Assembly: GCA_002747035.1 (NCBI GenBank)
Contig: PDRZ01000018.1
Coordinates: 1-64,000, forward strand
Length of the DNA: 64,000 nt
Direction: 5' to 3'
Source: Rhodobacterales bacterium
Lineage (GTDB): Bacteria > Pseudomonadota > Alphaproteobacteria > Rhodobacterales > Rhodobacteraceae
This document shows, piece by piece, positions 16,541-27,419 of the stretch (positions within the stretch are counted from its first letter, which is position 1; every line of letters starts with the position of its first letter). A program made the translations under genes and the position numbers. The notes beneath the pieces are model-generated. The model worked only from the letters and a program-made list of their open reading frames with translations. It ran no database searches and was not told the DNA's origin.

Positions 16541-16963
16541 TTAGCCGACCAGTTCCAGACCCGAGAAGAAAAAGGCGATTTCGGTTGCGGCGGTTTCCGG
16601 CGCATCCGAGCCGTGGACCGAGTTTTCACCGATCGACAGGGCGAATTCCTTGCGGATGGTGCCTTCGTCGGCTTCGGCGGGGTTGGTCGCGCCCATGACT
16701 TCGCGGTTCTTCGCGATGGCGTTTTCACCTTCCAGAACCTGCACCACGATCGGCTCGCTGATCATGAATTCACACAGTTCGTCAAAGAAGGGGCGCTCTT
16801 TATGCACACCATAGAATTCCTGGGCCTGGGCCAGAGTCAGTTGGATGCGCTTGGACGCAACGATGCGCAGGCCGGCCTCTTCGAATTTCGACGCGATGAC
16901 GCCGGTCAGGTTGCGTTTGGTGGCGTCCGGTTTAATGATGCTGAAAGTGCGCTGAATGGCCAT
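16541..16963 (-). CDS. ndk: Nucleoside-diphosphate kinase
   Basis: This 140-residue protein moves phosphate between nucleoside tri- and diphosphates. It has [17 protein letters not shown] at the N-terminus, the family block NVMGAT-like ([12 protein letters not shown]), and the active-site His in ENSVHGSDA (about residue 117). The ATG at 16963 has AGGAG eight bases before it. The same frame stays open far upstream, but that part is antisense to the MFS gene and is not coding. Confidence 0.97.
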   Translation of the reverse strand: MAIQRTFSIIKPDATKRNLTGVIASKFEEAGLRIVASKRIQLTLAQAQEFYGVHKERPFFDELCEFMISEPIVVQVLEGENAIAKNREVMGATNPAEADEGTIRKEFALSIGENSVHGSDAPETAATEIAFFFSGLELVG

Positions 16964-17049
16964 GATGAGGCTCCTGTTTGCGTGAAAGATGGTTTGGCGC
17001 CCCAGTAGCACGCGTTCTAGCGTTTGAAAAGCGGCGAATGCGGTGCCCC

Positions 17050-18231
17050 TTAGCCACGCGCCTCGATCCGCCGAATGGCCAGCGCGGCAACAAGACCCAG
17101 CCCGCTGGTTGCGGCCATGAGGATCAGAAGCGCCTCTGCACCAAACGCGCCGGTCACGCCCCACCCCGCGATGGCCGTCAACGCCGCCCCCCCGGCCACG
17201 GTCACCGCTGCGGATAACCCCGCGGCCGACCCGGCCAGATGGGGCGCAACCGACAACACCCCGGCATTGGCCCCGGGCAGGGTCAGCCCATTGCCAAACC
17301 CCACAAAGATCGCGCCTCCGAACAGGAACACAGGATGCCCCACCCCGGCCAGGATCGCGAACATCGCCACCAGGGGACCCAGCGTGGCCACCCACCGCCC
17401 CCAGATCATCAGAATCAGGCTCCCCCTGCGACGCATCAGGCGCGAGCTGACGATATTGCCAACCATGAACCCTGCGGAAATCATCCCCATCCCAAGGCCC
17501 AGCGCACCGGGGCCAAGCCCATAAAGCCGCGCCCCGACAAGCGGGGCCCCCCCAAGGAAGGCGTAAAACCCGCCCACCGAAAAGACGAGACAGGCGCAAT
17601 AGGCCCAGAACAGCCCGGATCGCACCAGTTCGGGATAGCTTTTGAACTGTGCCCCAAAGCTGGCCGAGGGTGTAAGGTTGGTTTCGCCAAGATCGGCCCA
17701 GGTCAGCACAAACACCACGGCCCCCATCAGCGCAAAAACATGGAAATTCGCCCGCCATCCAAACAGTTCGGTCAACGCCCCGCCAAGTATCGGCCCCAGC
17801 AACGGAGCAAGCGCCATAACCGTGCCAATCAACGCAAGGATACGCGCGGCCTCTTCTGGCGGGGCCGTGTCGCGCACCACGGCGCGGGACAAAACCATGC
17901 CCGCCCCCACCACGCATTGCACCATGCGGAACGCCAGGAAACTCCAGACATCCACGGCCAGCGCGCTGCCCAGCGAAGCAATGGTGAAAACCGCCATGCC
18001 CCACAACATGACGGGCCGCCGGCCATAGCGATCACTCAGCGGCCCAAGAACAAGCTGCAACAGCGCCGACAACGCAAGATACCCGCCCAGCGACAGGGAA
18101 ACGAGGGTGTAGGGCGCGTTCAGGTCAGACGCGATTGCATCCAGAGCGGGCAGGAACATGTTCAATGCCAACACGCTGATCGATGTGAGCAGGATCAATG
18201 TGGCAAGGCTCGGGGCAGTGCGGGTGGGCAT
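17050..18231 (-). CDS. MFS multidrug exporter, Bcr/CflA family
   Basis: This transporter of 393 residues has 12 membrane segments. It carries the DHA1 motif A ([17 protein letters not shown], about residues 63-80) and motif C-like [20 protein letters not shown], and starts at [15 protein letters not shown]. Bcr/CflA proteins expel drugs or dipeptides with protons. It shares the minus strand with ndk, 86 bases apart. The ribosome site is weak. Confidence 0.88.
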   Translation of the reverse strand: MPTRTAPSLATLILLTSISVLALNMFLPALDAIASDLNAPYTLVSLSLGGYLALSALLQLVLGPLSDRYGRRPVMLWGMAVFTIASLGSALAVDVWSFLAFRMVQCVVGAGMVLSRAVVRDTAPPEEAARILALIGTVMALAPLLGPILGGALTELFGWRANFHVFALMGAVVFVLTWADLGETNLTPSASFGAQFKSYPELVRSGLFWAYCACLVFSVGGFYAFLGGAPLVGARLYGLGPGALGLGMGMISAGFMVGNIVSSRLMRRRGSLILMIWGRWVATLGPLVAMFAILAGVGHPVFLFGGAIFVGFGNGLTLPGANAGVLSVAPHLAGSAAGLSAAVTVAGGAALTAIAGWGVTGAFGAEALLILMAATSGLGLVAALAIRRIEARG

Positions 18232-20074
<1,843 letters not shown>

Positions 20075-20105
20075 GCGGATTTCAACTATAGATCGCCTGA
20101 TACGA

Positions 20106-20138
20106 TGGGCCGGGGCATTTCCCGGCCTATTTTGTTTG
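20106..20138 (+). terminator. Rho-independent terminator after eno
   Basis: GGCCGGG and CCCGGCC pair around GCATTT, followed by TATTTTG, about 33 bases after the eno stop. Confidence 0.85.
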
Positions 20139-20393
20139 CCAAGGTGATGTTCGAGTCCTCCGCCCCCCTGATCGGCCCGCGCCCCATTCAACAGGCCACC
20201 CTCTATAGGTTTTTCATGGCCCGGGTCTTCACCCTCGGGGTCTCGCTCGCCACCGCGCGGTAGCTGATCTATGCGGCAAAGAGAACGTTGGCTGTGGGAT
20301 TCACCGACAGCTTGGCCCCGCCCTCCATCATGGCGGGCGTGTTGAACAGGGGTGTGTTTCTGTGGCTTTTTCGCGACCGGATCCCGTTGGTGA
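20139..20393. other. Gene-free region between eno and the FAD oxidoreductase
   Basis: No gene can be supported. The plus strand reads short ORFs (starting near 20216, stopped after 15 codons) and then an open frame, but no family motif is visible. Confidence 0.5.
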
Positions 20394-21467
20394 TCACGTC
20401 ACTACGAAACGCCCGGGCCGATAGGGCGCAAGCATCTGGTCCGGAGCACCGCCCATGAGTTCCTCTGCCACAAGCGCGCCAACCAACGCGGCCAGCGTGG
20501 CCCCGGAATGCATGACGGCAAGGTAAAGCCCCTCGGGCCCGGCAGGACCCAGCACCGGCTTGCCATCTGACGGCACCGGGCGCCAGGCCTGTGTCACCTC
20601 CTGCCACGCGGCGTCCATATCGGGCAACAGCGCCCGAATGCGCACCATCGCCGCCTCGGCCAACATATGCGGCAACCCGGCCACGGTGACGCTTTCATCA
20701 CCCTGATGCCTGGCCGCCGTCGGGGCGATCAGGCGCCCCCGCCGATCCTGGCGCAGCTCTTGCCCCGGGCTGGCCAGAACATGAGAAAGGCACGGTTTCA
20801 CCGGCGTGCTGCGCAGCAACAGGCCGGGGCGCGGCACCATGGGCAGGTCAACGCCCAAAGGCGCGGTTAATCCCGGTGCCCCCGTACCTGCGGCGACCAC
20901 AACCTGATCGCCTGTCAAAATCCCTTGGGACAGGCGCACCCCCATGACCCGGCCCGCCTGGGTTTCGATACCATGCACGGCAGACCCGGACAGGATGCGC
21001 GCATGGCTGGCCAACAACAGGTCGCGGGTTATCCGCTCCAGCTCGACCACCCCTTCCTGCGGGAAATGCAAGGCAAGCTCGGGCGGGGTCGCCACCCCCG
21101 GCTCACGCCGCGCAAACGCGTGTTTGTCCAGCATTTCAACCGCATAGCCCATCTCTTGTAACGCGGCTGCCTCTGCTGCCAGTTCATCCGGCGACGCATC
21201 CCAGACCAGCGATCCGGGCCACGTGATCGCATCACTTTTCACCTGTTCGCAAACCCGGTGCCACGCGGCGATCCCGCCATGGCGCAGGTGGAAATGCGCC
21301 GCGTCGGCGTAAAAGCTTGCGTTGATCCAGCCAAAAGACTGCCCGGACGCCGCCCCCGCGATCTGTCCGGCTTCGACAACCGTGACCTCTGCTCCCCGTT
21401 GCGACAGGGCAAAGGCAATCGCCGCGCCCGTGATACCGGCTCCGATGATAATGACACGTTCCGACAT
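20394..21467 (-). CDS. FAD-dependent oxidoreductase, DAO (D-amino-acid oxidase-like) family
   Basis: This 357-residue flavoprotein has an N-terminal dinucleotide fold (IIIGAGITGAAIAFALSQRG) and the DAO block GGIAAWHRV. The C-terminal segment contains WRPVPSDGKPVLGPAG and AVMHSGATLAALVGALVAEEL, which is typical of glycine/D-amino acid oxidases. Its substrate is not predictable from sequence. It lies alone on the minus strand, and the plus-strand cupin remnant begins just upstream. Confidence 0.85.
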   Translation of the reverse strand: MSERVIIIGAGITGAAIAFALSQRGAEVTVVEAGQIAGAASGQSFGWINASFYADAAHFHLRHGGIAAWHRVCEQVKSDAITWPGSLVWDASPDELAAEAAALQEMGYAVEMLDKHAFARREPGVATPPELALHFPQEGVVELERITRDLLLASHARILSGSAVHGIETQAGRVMGVRLSQGILTGDQVVVAAGTGAPGLTAPLGVDLPMVPRPGLLLRSTPVKPCLSHVLASPGQELRQDRRGRLIAPTAARHQGDESVTVAGLPHMLAEAAMVRIRALLPDMDAAWQEVTQAWRPVPSDGKPVLGPAGPEGLYLAVMHSGATLAALVGALVAEELMGGAPDQMLAPYRPGRFVVT

Positions 21468-21519
21468 GGGTCAGGCTTCTCCTTTACTGCCACGGACAGG
21501 CGGTGTTACCGATTGAACC

Positions 21520-21624
21520 ATGACAAAGGCCGATGAAATCATCAAGCGGCGGGCTCTGTCTCCGCACCCGGAAGGCGGGTATTATCGCCAGACCCGGGAG
21601 GCGGACGGGTTGGATCGTCCCTGA
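21520..21624 (+). pseudogene. Truncated cupin (DUF985) remnant
   Basis: A plus-strand frame reads MTKADEIIKRR, then SPHPEGGYYRQTREADG, then stops after 34 codons. The HPEGGYYR motif is the hallmark N-terminal block of the DUF985 cupins, which normally run about 150 residues. The rest of the gene is gone or frameshifted into the 3' side of the monooxygenase gene. Confidence 0.7.
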
Positions 21625-21653
21625 CCGGTGACACGGCACGCGCCGAATCGCGT

Positions 21654-22829
21654 TTAATCCCCCGCCTCCCGCGTGACGTCATGGGCGTAGATCCAGTCGA
21701 ACTGATGCACCATACGCTCAGGCATGATCGCCCCCCCCAAACGCAGCGCCATATGCGCCGCGATGCGGACGGGTGGGAATCTGAGGTGGTATTTCCATGC
21801 ATTTCCTGTGGCCGCATCAATCACCCGCGTGGCGCGTTCGATCCGGCGCGCCTGATAGCTGGCCAACCCGGCGCTCACAGTTTCCGCCCGGTCCAGCGCA
21901 TCGGCCAGCACCCAGATATCCTCCAACGCCATGACAGCGCCTTGCGCCATGAACGGCAGGGTGGGATGGGCCGCGTCCCCCACAAGCGCCACCGCCCGCC
22001 CATGCCAGGTTTCGGCCACCGGGTGGCGGAACAGCCCCCACAGGTACACCTCATCCACCTGCGCCAACATGGCCTGCGCCTCGGCCCCGAAATCGGCAAA
22101 GGCGGCGCGCAGATTGTCCGGTTTGTCGCGGAGGTTCCACCCCTCTTCGATCCATCCCCGCTGTTCCCGCACGGCGACAAGATTGATCAAGCTGCCCCCG
22201 CGCAACGGATAGCTGACCAGATGCCGCCCCGGCCCCATATGCACCCGCGCCTCTGGGGCAATGCCAAGGTCATTGGGGATCAACGCCCGCCACGCCACCT
22301 GTCCCGTGAAAAACGGCTTGGCCTCGCCGTTCAGCACGGGCCGCAATCGCGAATGAAGCCCATCCGCCCCGATCACGAGATCCGCGCGCCGCGTACCTCC
22401 GTCTTCAAGATGCACAACCGGCTCAACCCCGTCCTCGATCCGTGCAACCCGCGCCCCGGTTTCAATATTGGCCCCGGCGTCGCGTGCCCCCTTTTCCAGA
22501 AGGGAAATCAGGTCGGCCCGATGTACAAAGAAGTATTTCTGTCCCCCAAGCCGATCCAGGTCCAGCCGCAGCACCTCGGACCCGCGATAATCAATCAACC
22601 GCACCGCGTGCCCACGCACCGCGCCGCCCTGTTCCAGCGCCTGTTCCAGCCCCAAGGCCCGCAATACGGCAATACCATTGGGTGAAATCTGTAGCCCCGC
22701 GCCCACTTCGGTGATTTCGGCGGCCTGTTCCAACACGGTCACCCGTGCGCCCTTCATCGCCAAGGCCCGCGCGGCCGCCAAACCGGCAATGCCGCCCCCG
22801 ACCACAACCACCTTCAACCCGTCCAGCAT
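21654..22829 (-). CDS. FAD-dependent aromatic monooxygenase (salicylate/6-hydroxynicotinate hydroxylase-like)
   Basis: This 391-residue flavoprotein hydroxylates aromatic acids. It has GxGxxG (VVVVGGGIAGLAAARALAM) at the N-terminus, the NAD(P)H-related DG motif DLVIGADGLHSRLRPVL and the GD motif GRAVALVGDAAHPTLPFMAQG. I start it at the ATG at 22829, with AAGGAG ten bases upstream. The longer reading frame overlaps the dksA terminator. Confidence 0.88.
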   Translation of the reverse strand: MLDGLKVVVVGGGIAGLAAARALAMKGARVTVLEQAAEITEVGAGLQISPNGIAVLRALGLEQALEQGGAVRGHAVRLIDYRGSEVLRLDLDRLGGQKYFFVHRADLISLLEKGARDAGANIETGARVARIEDGVEPVVHLEDGGTRRADLVIGADGLHSRLRPVLNGEAKPFFTGQVAWRALIPNDLGIAPEARVHMGPGRHLVSYPLRGGSLINLVAVREQRGWIEEGWNLRDKPDNLRAAFADFGAEAQAMLAQVDEVYLWGLFRHPVAETWHGRAVALVGDAAHPTLPFMAQGAVMALEDIWVLADALDRAETVSAGLASYQARRIERATRVIDAATGNAWKYHLRFPPVRIAAHMALRLGGAIMPERMVHQFDWIYAHDVTREAGD

Positions 22830-22851
22830 CCCGGCCCACTCCTTGCGCGAA

Positions 22852-22884
22852 CAAAAAAACGCCGAAGGAACCCCCGGCGTTTTG
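22852..22884 (-). terminator. Rho-independent terminator after the dksA-like gene
   Basis: On the minus strand AACGCCG pairs with CGGCGTT, followed by a T run, about 25 bases after the stop. Confidence 0.8.
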
Positions 22885-22909
22885 GTCATATTGTCGTTCT
22901 CTGCATCAC

Positions 22910-23332
22910 TCAATCGTCGCGGTGCACCTTTTCGCGCCGCTCGTGACGTTCCTGAGCCTCAAGGCTCATCGTCGCGATCGGGCGCGCGTCCAGCCGCTTG
23001 AGGCTGATCGGTTCGCCGGTCACTTCGCAATAGCCATATTCGCCTTCGTCGATACGGCGCAGGGCGCTGTCGATTTTGGCAACCAGCTTGCGCTGGCGGT
23101 CCCGGGTGCGCAGCTCCAGCGCGCGATCCGTTTCTTCGCTGGCGCGGTCGGCCACGTCAGGAATGTTGCGGGTATTATCCTGCAGCCCCTCGATCGTGTC
23201 CCGGCTGTCTTCCAGAATTTCTTCTTTCCATGCCACGAGCTTGCGCCGGAAATATTCGGTTTGACGCTCGTTCATGAATGGCTCGTTCTCGGCCGGGTGG
23301 TAATCCTCCGGCAGGAAAGTCTCCACTTTCAT
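22910..23332 (-). CDS. DksA/TraR-family RNA-polymerase-binding protein with a single cysteine
   Basis: The protein of about 140 residues starts at the ATG at 23332 (GGGAG five bases before). Its long N-terminal coiled coil spans residues 25-100, followed by the DksA finger region. DksA normally binds zinc with four cysteines. Here only GYCEVTGEP keeps one, and the other three places read T, S and A (ATMSLEA). It should still bind RNA polymerase with ppGpp to repress rRNA promoters, but without a zinc site. Rhodobacteraceae DksA-like proteins with fewer cysteines are known. Confidence 0.85.
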   Translation of the reverse strand: MKVETFLPEDYHPAENEPFMNERQTEYFRRKLVAWKEEILEDSRDTIEGLQDNTRNIPDVADRASEETDRALELRTRDRQRKLVAKIDSALRRIDEGEYGYCEVTGEPISLKRLDARPIATMSLEAQERHERREKVHRDD

Positions 23333-23618
23333 TTCCGCTCCCTTTGTTTGGCCAACATCTGTCATTCAAATCGTCCTCAACATTGGCACCCCTCTCGGGC
23401 TGCGTCATACTCTCCTCATGGGGGATTGTCACTAGTCAATACGGCAATTTGAAGACGGAGCATGATCACAGTTGTGCAGAGCGCGGACGGGCGCGCGTTT
23501 TGACAGCACGCCCCGTCCCCGCGATCTGACGCCACGTTTTGGGGGGCGGGGTTGCCAAAACGCGGCGGTCGCAGTACCCGGAAAGAACCTTGTGAACAGG
23601 ATTGGGAAAACACGTATC

Positions 23619-24467
23619 ATGACCGCTCGTTTTGAAGGCACAGACGCCTATGTCGCCACTGATGATCTGACCGTTGCGGTCAATGCGGCCGTCACGCTGG
23701 AACGTCCGCTTCTGGTCAAGGGCGAACCGGGCACCGGCAAAACCGAACTGGCCAAACAAGTGGCCAGCGCGCTGGGTCTGCGCATGATCGAATGGAACAT
23801 CAAATCCACCACCAAGGCACAGCAGGGTCTTTATGAATATGACGCAGTCAGCCGGCTGCGCGACAGCCAGCTGGGCGAAGAACGTGTGCATGATGTGAAA
23901 AACTACATCAAGAAAGGCAAGCTTTGGGAGGCCTTCGAGGCAGACGAAAAGGTTGTCCTGCTGATCGACGAAATCGACAAGGCCGATATCGAGTTTCCCA
24001 ACGACCTGTTGCAAGAGCTCGACAAGATGGAATTCCACGTCTACGAGACCGGCGAAACGATCAAGGCGCGCCATCGCCCGATCATGATCATCACCTCGAA
24101 CAATGAAAAGGAACTGCCCGACGCCTTCCTGCGCCGCTGTTTCTTCCACTATATCCGTTTTCCCGAGGCCGACACCCTGCGCAAGATTGTCGAAGTCCAC
24201 CACCCCGGGATCAAGGACGCGCTTTTGACCGCCGCGCTGACGCAATTCTATGACATCCGCGAACAGGCCGGGTTGAAAAAGAAACCCTCCACCTCGGAAG
24301 TTCTGGACTGGCTCAAGCTGCTGCTCGCCGAGGATCTGGATGCCGAAGACCTGAAACGCGACGGTGCCAACGCCCTGCCCCGCCTGCACGGTGCGTTGTT
24401 GAAGAACGAACAGGACGTACACCTGTTCGAGCGGCTGGCCTTCATGGCGCGGGGTCAGAAACGCTGA
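23619..24467 (+). CDS. MoxR-family AAA ATPase
   Basis: This 282-residue ATPase starts at the ATG at 23619 (MTARFEGTDAYVATDDLT). It has Walker A (GEPGTGKTE, about residues 35-43), Walker B (VVLLIDEIDKAD), sensor I (ITSNNEKELPDAF) and the arginine-rich LRRCFFHYIRF. MoxR ATPases remodel or insert cofactors into partner enzymes and usually sit beside a VWA protein. No VWA gene lies within this window next to it. Confidence 0.9.
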   Translation: MTARFEGTDAYVATDDLTVAVNAAVTLERPLLVKGEPGTGKTELAKQVASALGLRMIEWNIKSTTKAQQGLYEYDAVSRLRDSQLGEERVHDVKNYIKKGKLWEAFEADEKVVLLIDEIDKADIEFPNDLLQELDKMEFHVYETGETIKARHRPIMIITSNNEKELPDAFLRRCFFHYIRFPEADTLRKIVEVHHPGIKDALLTAALTQFYDIREQAGLKKKPSTSEVLDWLKLLLAEDLDAEDLKRDGANALPRLHGALLKNEQDVHLFERLAFMARGQKR

Positions 24468-24612
24468 CCCCCCAAACCATCGCCCTGCGCAACCCGCCCC
24501 GGATATCTGTGGGTTGTCTGGCCCGCATTGGGATAAAACATCGGCGTGGGTAAGCGCGATCATGGATGTAAAGCCGGGCGAGACTTCGTGAGGACGGGTT
24601 AGACGGTTCAGG

Positions 24613-25320
24613 TCACTCGACCCGTGTGGCCCCAAGCACCGGACCATTCGCGCCGGCCTGAACAATCACCGCCACGGGGCCTTGGTCCACCTTGGCGGAC
24701 ATATCCAGAGGCTTGCGCCCGTCCCATTCCCCCGCAACGGTCCAAACCTTGGCCACATTGGCATAGGTGATGGTGCGTCCGGCATTTTCGCCCCTGCGGA
24801 TTTTGGTTTGCGCGGTGGGGACATAGCTGACCACATGGACCACCATCGGGGTCTTGATCCGCCCTTTGGCGCTGGCCATCACACGCAACGTCCCGCCTTG
24901 CCGCCGGGCCGAAACCGCCACTGGCTGGCCTCCCGCCTGATGGCGTTTGATCAACTCGGTCACATCCATCGGATGGTTGCCCACCACATGGTCCTGACCC
25001 TGAATGATCATCTGGGGGGTATAGACGCTGCGCCGCTTTCCGGCCCGGGCATAGGCATGTTGGCGCTGTGTGAACTTCTGCTGGGCATAGGCGTCTTTCC
25101 AACCCAGATAATCCCAATAATCGACGTGTAAAGACAGCGCGATCACATCGTCGCGCTTGGCCAGCTCATGTAAAAACGCATCCGCGGGCGGACAGCTTGA
25201 GCATCCCTGGCTGGTGAACAGTTCCACCACGATTACGGGCTTTTCGGCCCATGCGGCCCCCGCCAGCGCAACCCATGTCACTGCGACCCATCCCCAAAGG
25301 TGTGCCCAGAATCGTTTCAT
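24613..25320 (-). CDS. DUF1223 secreted thioredoxin-fold protein
   Basis: This 235-residue protein starts at MKRFWAHLWGWVAVTW, with a signal peptide (cleavage near AWA|EKP). It has the DUF1223 pattern: VIVVELFTSQGCSSCPPAD (a CxxC centre), then YWDYLGWKD and YTPQMIIQGQDHVVGN. The family has a thioredoxin-like fold. The function is unknown, and export to the periplasm is expected from the signal. Confidence 0.88.
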   Translation of the reverse strand: MKRFWAHLWGWVAVTWVALAGAAWAEKPVIVVELFTSQGCSSCPPADAFLHELAKRDDVIALSLHVDYWDYLGWKDAYAQQKFTQRQHAYARAGKRRSVYTPQMIIQGQDHVVGNHPMDVTELIKRHQAGGQPVAVSARRQGGTLRVMASAKGRIKTPMVVHVVSYVPTAQTKIRRGENAGRTITYANVAKVWTVAGEWDGRKPLDMSAKVDQGPVAVIVQAGANGPVLGATRVE

Positions 25321-25505
25321 GCCAAAGCCCTTTCGACTGTCTTGTTTCAAGACATAGGCCAGATGGGTTGAAACAACCAATCAAGGTTTTGCGAGACAAA
25401 GGTGAGCGACGGGGAGTGAACAGCGGGGGGGCCGAGCGGCGGGCGCAAGGGGTCTGAAAGGGGCTGACCCGGGCGTAATCCCTGCGGCACATGCCAACAG
25501 CCGCG

Positions 25506-25739
25506 CTACACATAAGCCCCCAGCCAGCCGACCGTCGCAATCGCATCCGCAATCGCATCCGCCTCACGGGAAAACACGCGCCCACCATGATGGCCAATAC
25601 TGTATCACCCGCGCCCATCCTCCGGATCGCGACGAAATTCATCGAAACCAAAGCTGCCATCAGGGCGGCAGAAGATGTCGACACAGATCATCTCTCCGCA
25701 GAGGTTGATCGACCGCATCACCGTGTTCTCATGCGCCAC
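25506..25739 (-). pseudogene. Small conserved protein of 77 codons interrupted by one in-frame TGA
   Basis: A minus-strand frame starts at the GTG at 25739 (GGAG before it, just after the lipoprotein stop). It reads AHENTVMRSINLCGEMICVD and then RPDGSFGFDEFRRDPEDGRG up to TGA at codon 45. The same frame then continues YSIGHHGGRVFSREADA, IADAIATVGWLGAYV and TAG at 25506. The second part is clearly a normal continuation, including the tail usual for this Rhodobacteraceae family. A single change such as TGG to TGA explains the break. Confidence 0.65.
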
Positions 25740-25745
25740 GGTCAG

Positions 25746-26255
25746 TCACTCCACGAACACTTCCACCTCGGGCAGGTCGGTCAGCGGCGCGTCCAACACG
25801 CGCAACGCGGCCAGAGACATGCGGCTTCCGGCGGTTTTCCGGCCGTCGATGGGAATCAGATCCACCTGCACCGTCTTGCCATTGGCCGGATAGACCACCC
25901 GCCCCTTGCCTGCGGCGGACACAAGCGGCGTCTTGATCCAGAACCCGGGCTGGGCCGGGTCGCCCAGCGACGCAACGGTGCGGCCCAGCGATTTGCCCAC
26001 GCCGCTTTGCTCGGCCTTTTCCGCAGCCGCTTCGGCCTGTTTACGGTCTTCTTGCGAGGTGGTGTCGAACTGTTCCACGGTCTTTGCGGTTTCCGGGGGG
26101 GTCACGGCTGTGACCGACAACCCGGAGGGGCGCGCAACCGGGCGCATCTGTCCGGTTTCCATCGTTTCGACAGGCGACGTTTCCGCCACCGGTTCAATCT
26201 GGGCACAGCCCATGACGGTGCCACACAACATTAAACCCGCAAATATCTGTTTCAT
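25746..26255 (-). CDS. Predicted lipoprotein, D1-D2-like domain, function unknown
   Basis: This 169-residue protein has a lipoprotein signal (MKQIFAGLMLCGTVMGCAQ, lipobox VMGC). An acidic Ala/Glu-rich linker (about 55-90) follows, then a C-terminal domain with QPGFWIKTPLVSAAGKGRVV and VDLIPIDGRKTAGSRMSL, a pattern seen in small alphaproteobacterial envelope proteins. The true family is not clear. It lies just upstream of the interrupted small gene. Confidence 0.75.
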   Translation of the reverse strand: MKQIFAGLMLCGTVMGCAQIEPVAETSPVETMETGQMRPVARPSGLSVTAVTPPETAKTVEQFDTTSQEDRKQAEAAAEKAEQSGVGKSLGRTVASLGDPAQPGFWIKTPLVSAAGKGRVVYPANGKTVQVDLIPIDGRKTAGSRMSLAALRVLDAPLTDLPEVEVFVE

Positions 26256-26343
26256 GGTCGGGAAGATACGCTCAACCGCACCGGGCTTCAATCCGCTCTC
26301 TCCCCTTGCGCGCGGCTTTCTGCGCGACTAGTTTCGCTTTATC

Positions 26344-27354
26344 ATGACCGCCCCATTGATTGATCCTTTCCAACGCGCCGTGAACTACCTGCGTATTTCC
26401 GTCACTGATCGGTGTGATTTTCGCTGCTCTTACTGCATGTCGGAAAACATGACCTTTTTGCCCAAGCGCGAATTGCTGACATTGGAAGAACTGGACAGGA
26501 TGTGTTCCACCTTCATCCGTCTGGGCGTGGAAAAGCTGCGGATCACCGGGGGCGAACCCCTTGTTCGCAAAGGGATCATGTCGTTTTTTGACGCCATGAC
26601 CCGGCATCTGGACAGCGGAGCGTTGCGGGAATTGACACTGACCACCAATGGCTCGCAACTGCACCGCTTTGCCGATGATCTGTTTGCCGCCGGGGTGCGC
26701 CGGGTGAACATCTCGCTGGATACGCTGGATGACGAAAAATTCGCCCGCATCACCCGCTGGGGGCGGCTCGCCAATGTGCTGCGCGGAATCGAGGCGGCGC
26801 AAAAGGCCGGGTTGCGGGTCAAGATCAACGCGGTGGCCGTCAAGGGGTTCAACGATGACGAACTGTTCTCGCTGACCAAATGGGCGGCGGATCAGGATAT
26901 GGACCTGACCTGGATCGAAGTCATGCCCATGGGTGACGATATCGGCGATGCGGACCGGCTGGATCAATACTGGCCGCTTGCGGATTTGCGCCGACAGCTT
27001 GCCGAACGCTACACGCTCAGCGATCTGGCCGAACGCACCGGTGGCCCGGCGCGCTATGTGCGGTTGGAAGAAACCGGACAAAAGATCGGGTTCATCACCC
27101 CGCTGACCCACAATTTCTGCGAAAGCTGTAACCGGGTGCGGCTGACCTGTACCGGCGAGTTGTTCATGTGTCTGGGACAAGAGGACATGGCCGACCTGCG
27201 CCCCGCCCTGCGCGATCATCCATATGACGATGCGGCATTGGAACAGGCCATCCGCGCCGCCATCCGCTTGAAACCCAAGGGCCACGATTTCGACTATTCC
27301 CGGCAAAAGGCCGATGGCCGCATGACACGCCACATGAGCCATACGGGCGGATAA
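26344..27354 (+). CDS. moaA: GTP 3',8-cyclase MoaA (molybdenum cofactor biosynthesis)
   Basis: This 336-residue radical-SAM enzyme turns GTP into the first molybdopterin precursor with MoaC. It has the N-terminal CDFRCSYC cluster motif, [10 protein letters not shown], and the C-terminal cluster cysteines in [11 protein letters not shown] and FMCLGQ. It ends with the Gly-Gly tail (SHTGG) used for activity. The ATG at 26344 has a weak ribosome site. Confidence 0.97.
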   Translation: MTAPLIDPFQRAVNYLRISVTDRCDFRCSYCMSENMTFLPKRELLTLEELDRMCSTFIRLGVEKLRITGGEPLVRKGIMSFFDAMTRHLDSGALRELTLTTNGSQLHRFADDLFAAGVRRVNISLDTLDDEKFARITRWGRLANVLRGIEAAQKAGLRVKINAVAVKGFNDDELFSLTKWAADQDMDLTWIEVMPMGDDIGDADRLDQYWPLADLRRQLAERYTLSDLAERTGGPARYVRLEETGQKIGFITPLTHNFCESCNRVRLTCTGELFMCLGQEDMADLRPALRDHPYDDAALEQAIRAAIRLKPKGHDFDYSRQKADGRMTRHMSHTGG

Positions 27355-27419
27355 CTCGCCCCCGCGCCCGGCCGCCCGGCCCGGCACCCGCCCAGACGAA
27401 CCGGGCGGGGCGCGTCGCG

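Noticed and set aside
16964-18004. Upstream in-frame extension of ndk
   Set aside because: It is the shadow of the MFS gene in another frame of the same strand, and ndk has its own clear start at 16963.
25321-25505. Gene between the DUF1223 gene and the interrupted small gene
   Set aside because: Only GC-rich non-coding sequence without start sites or motifs was seen.
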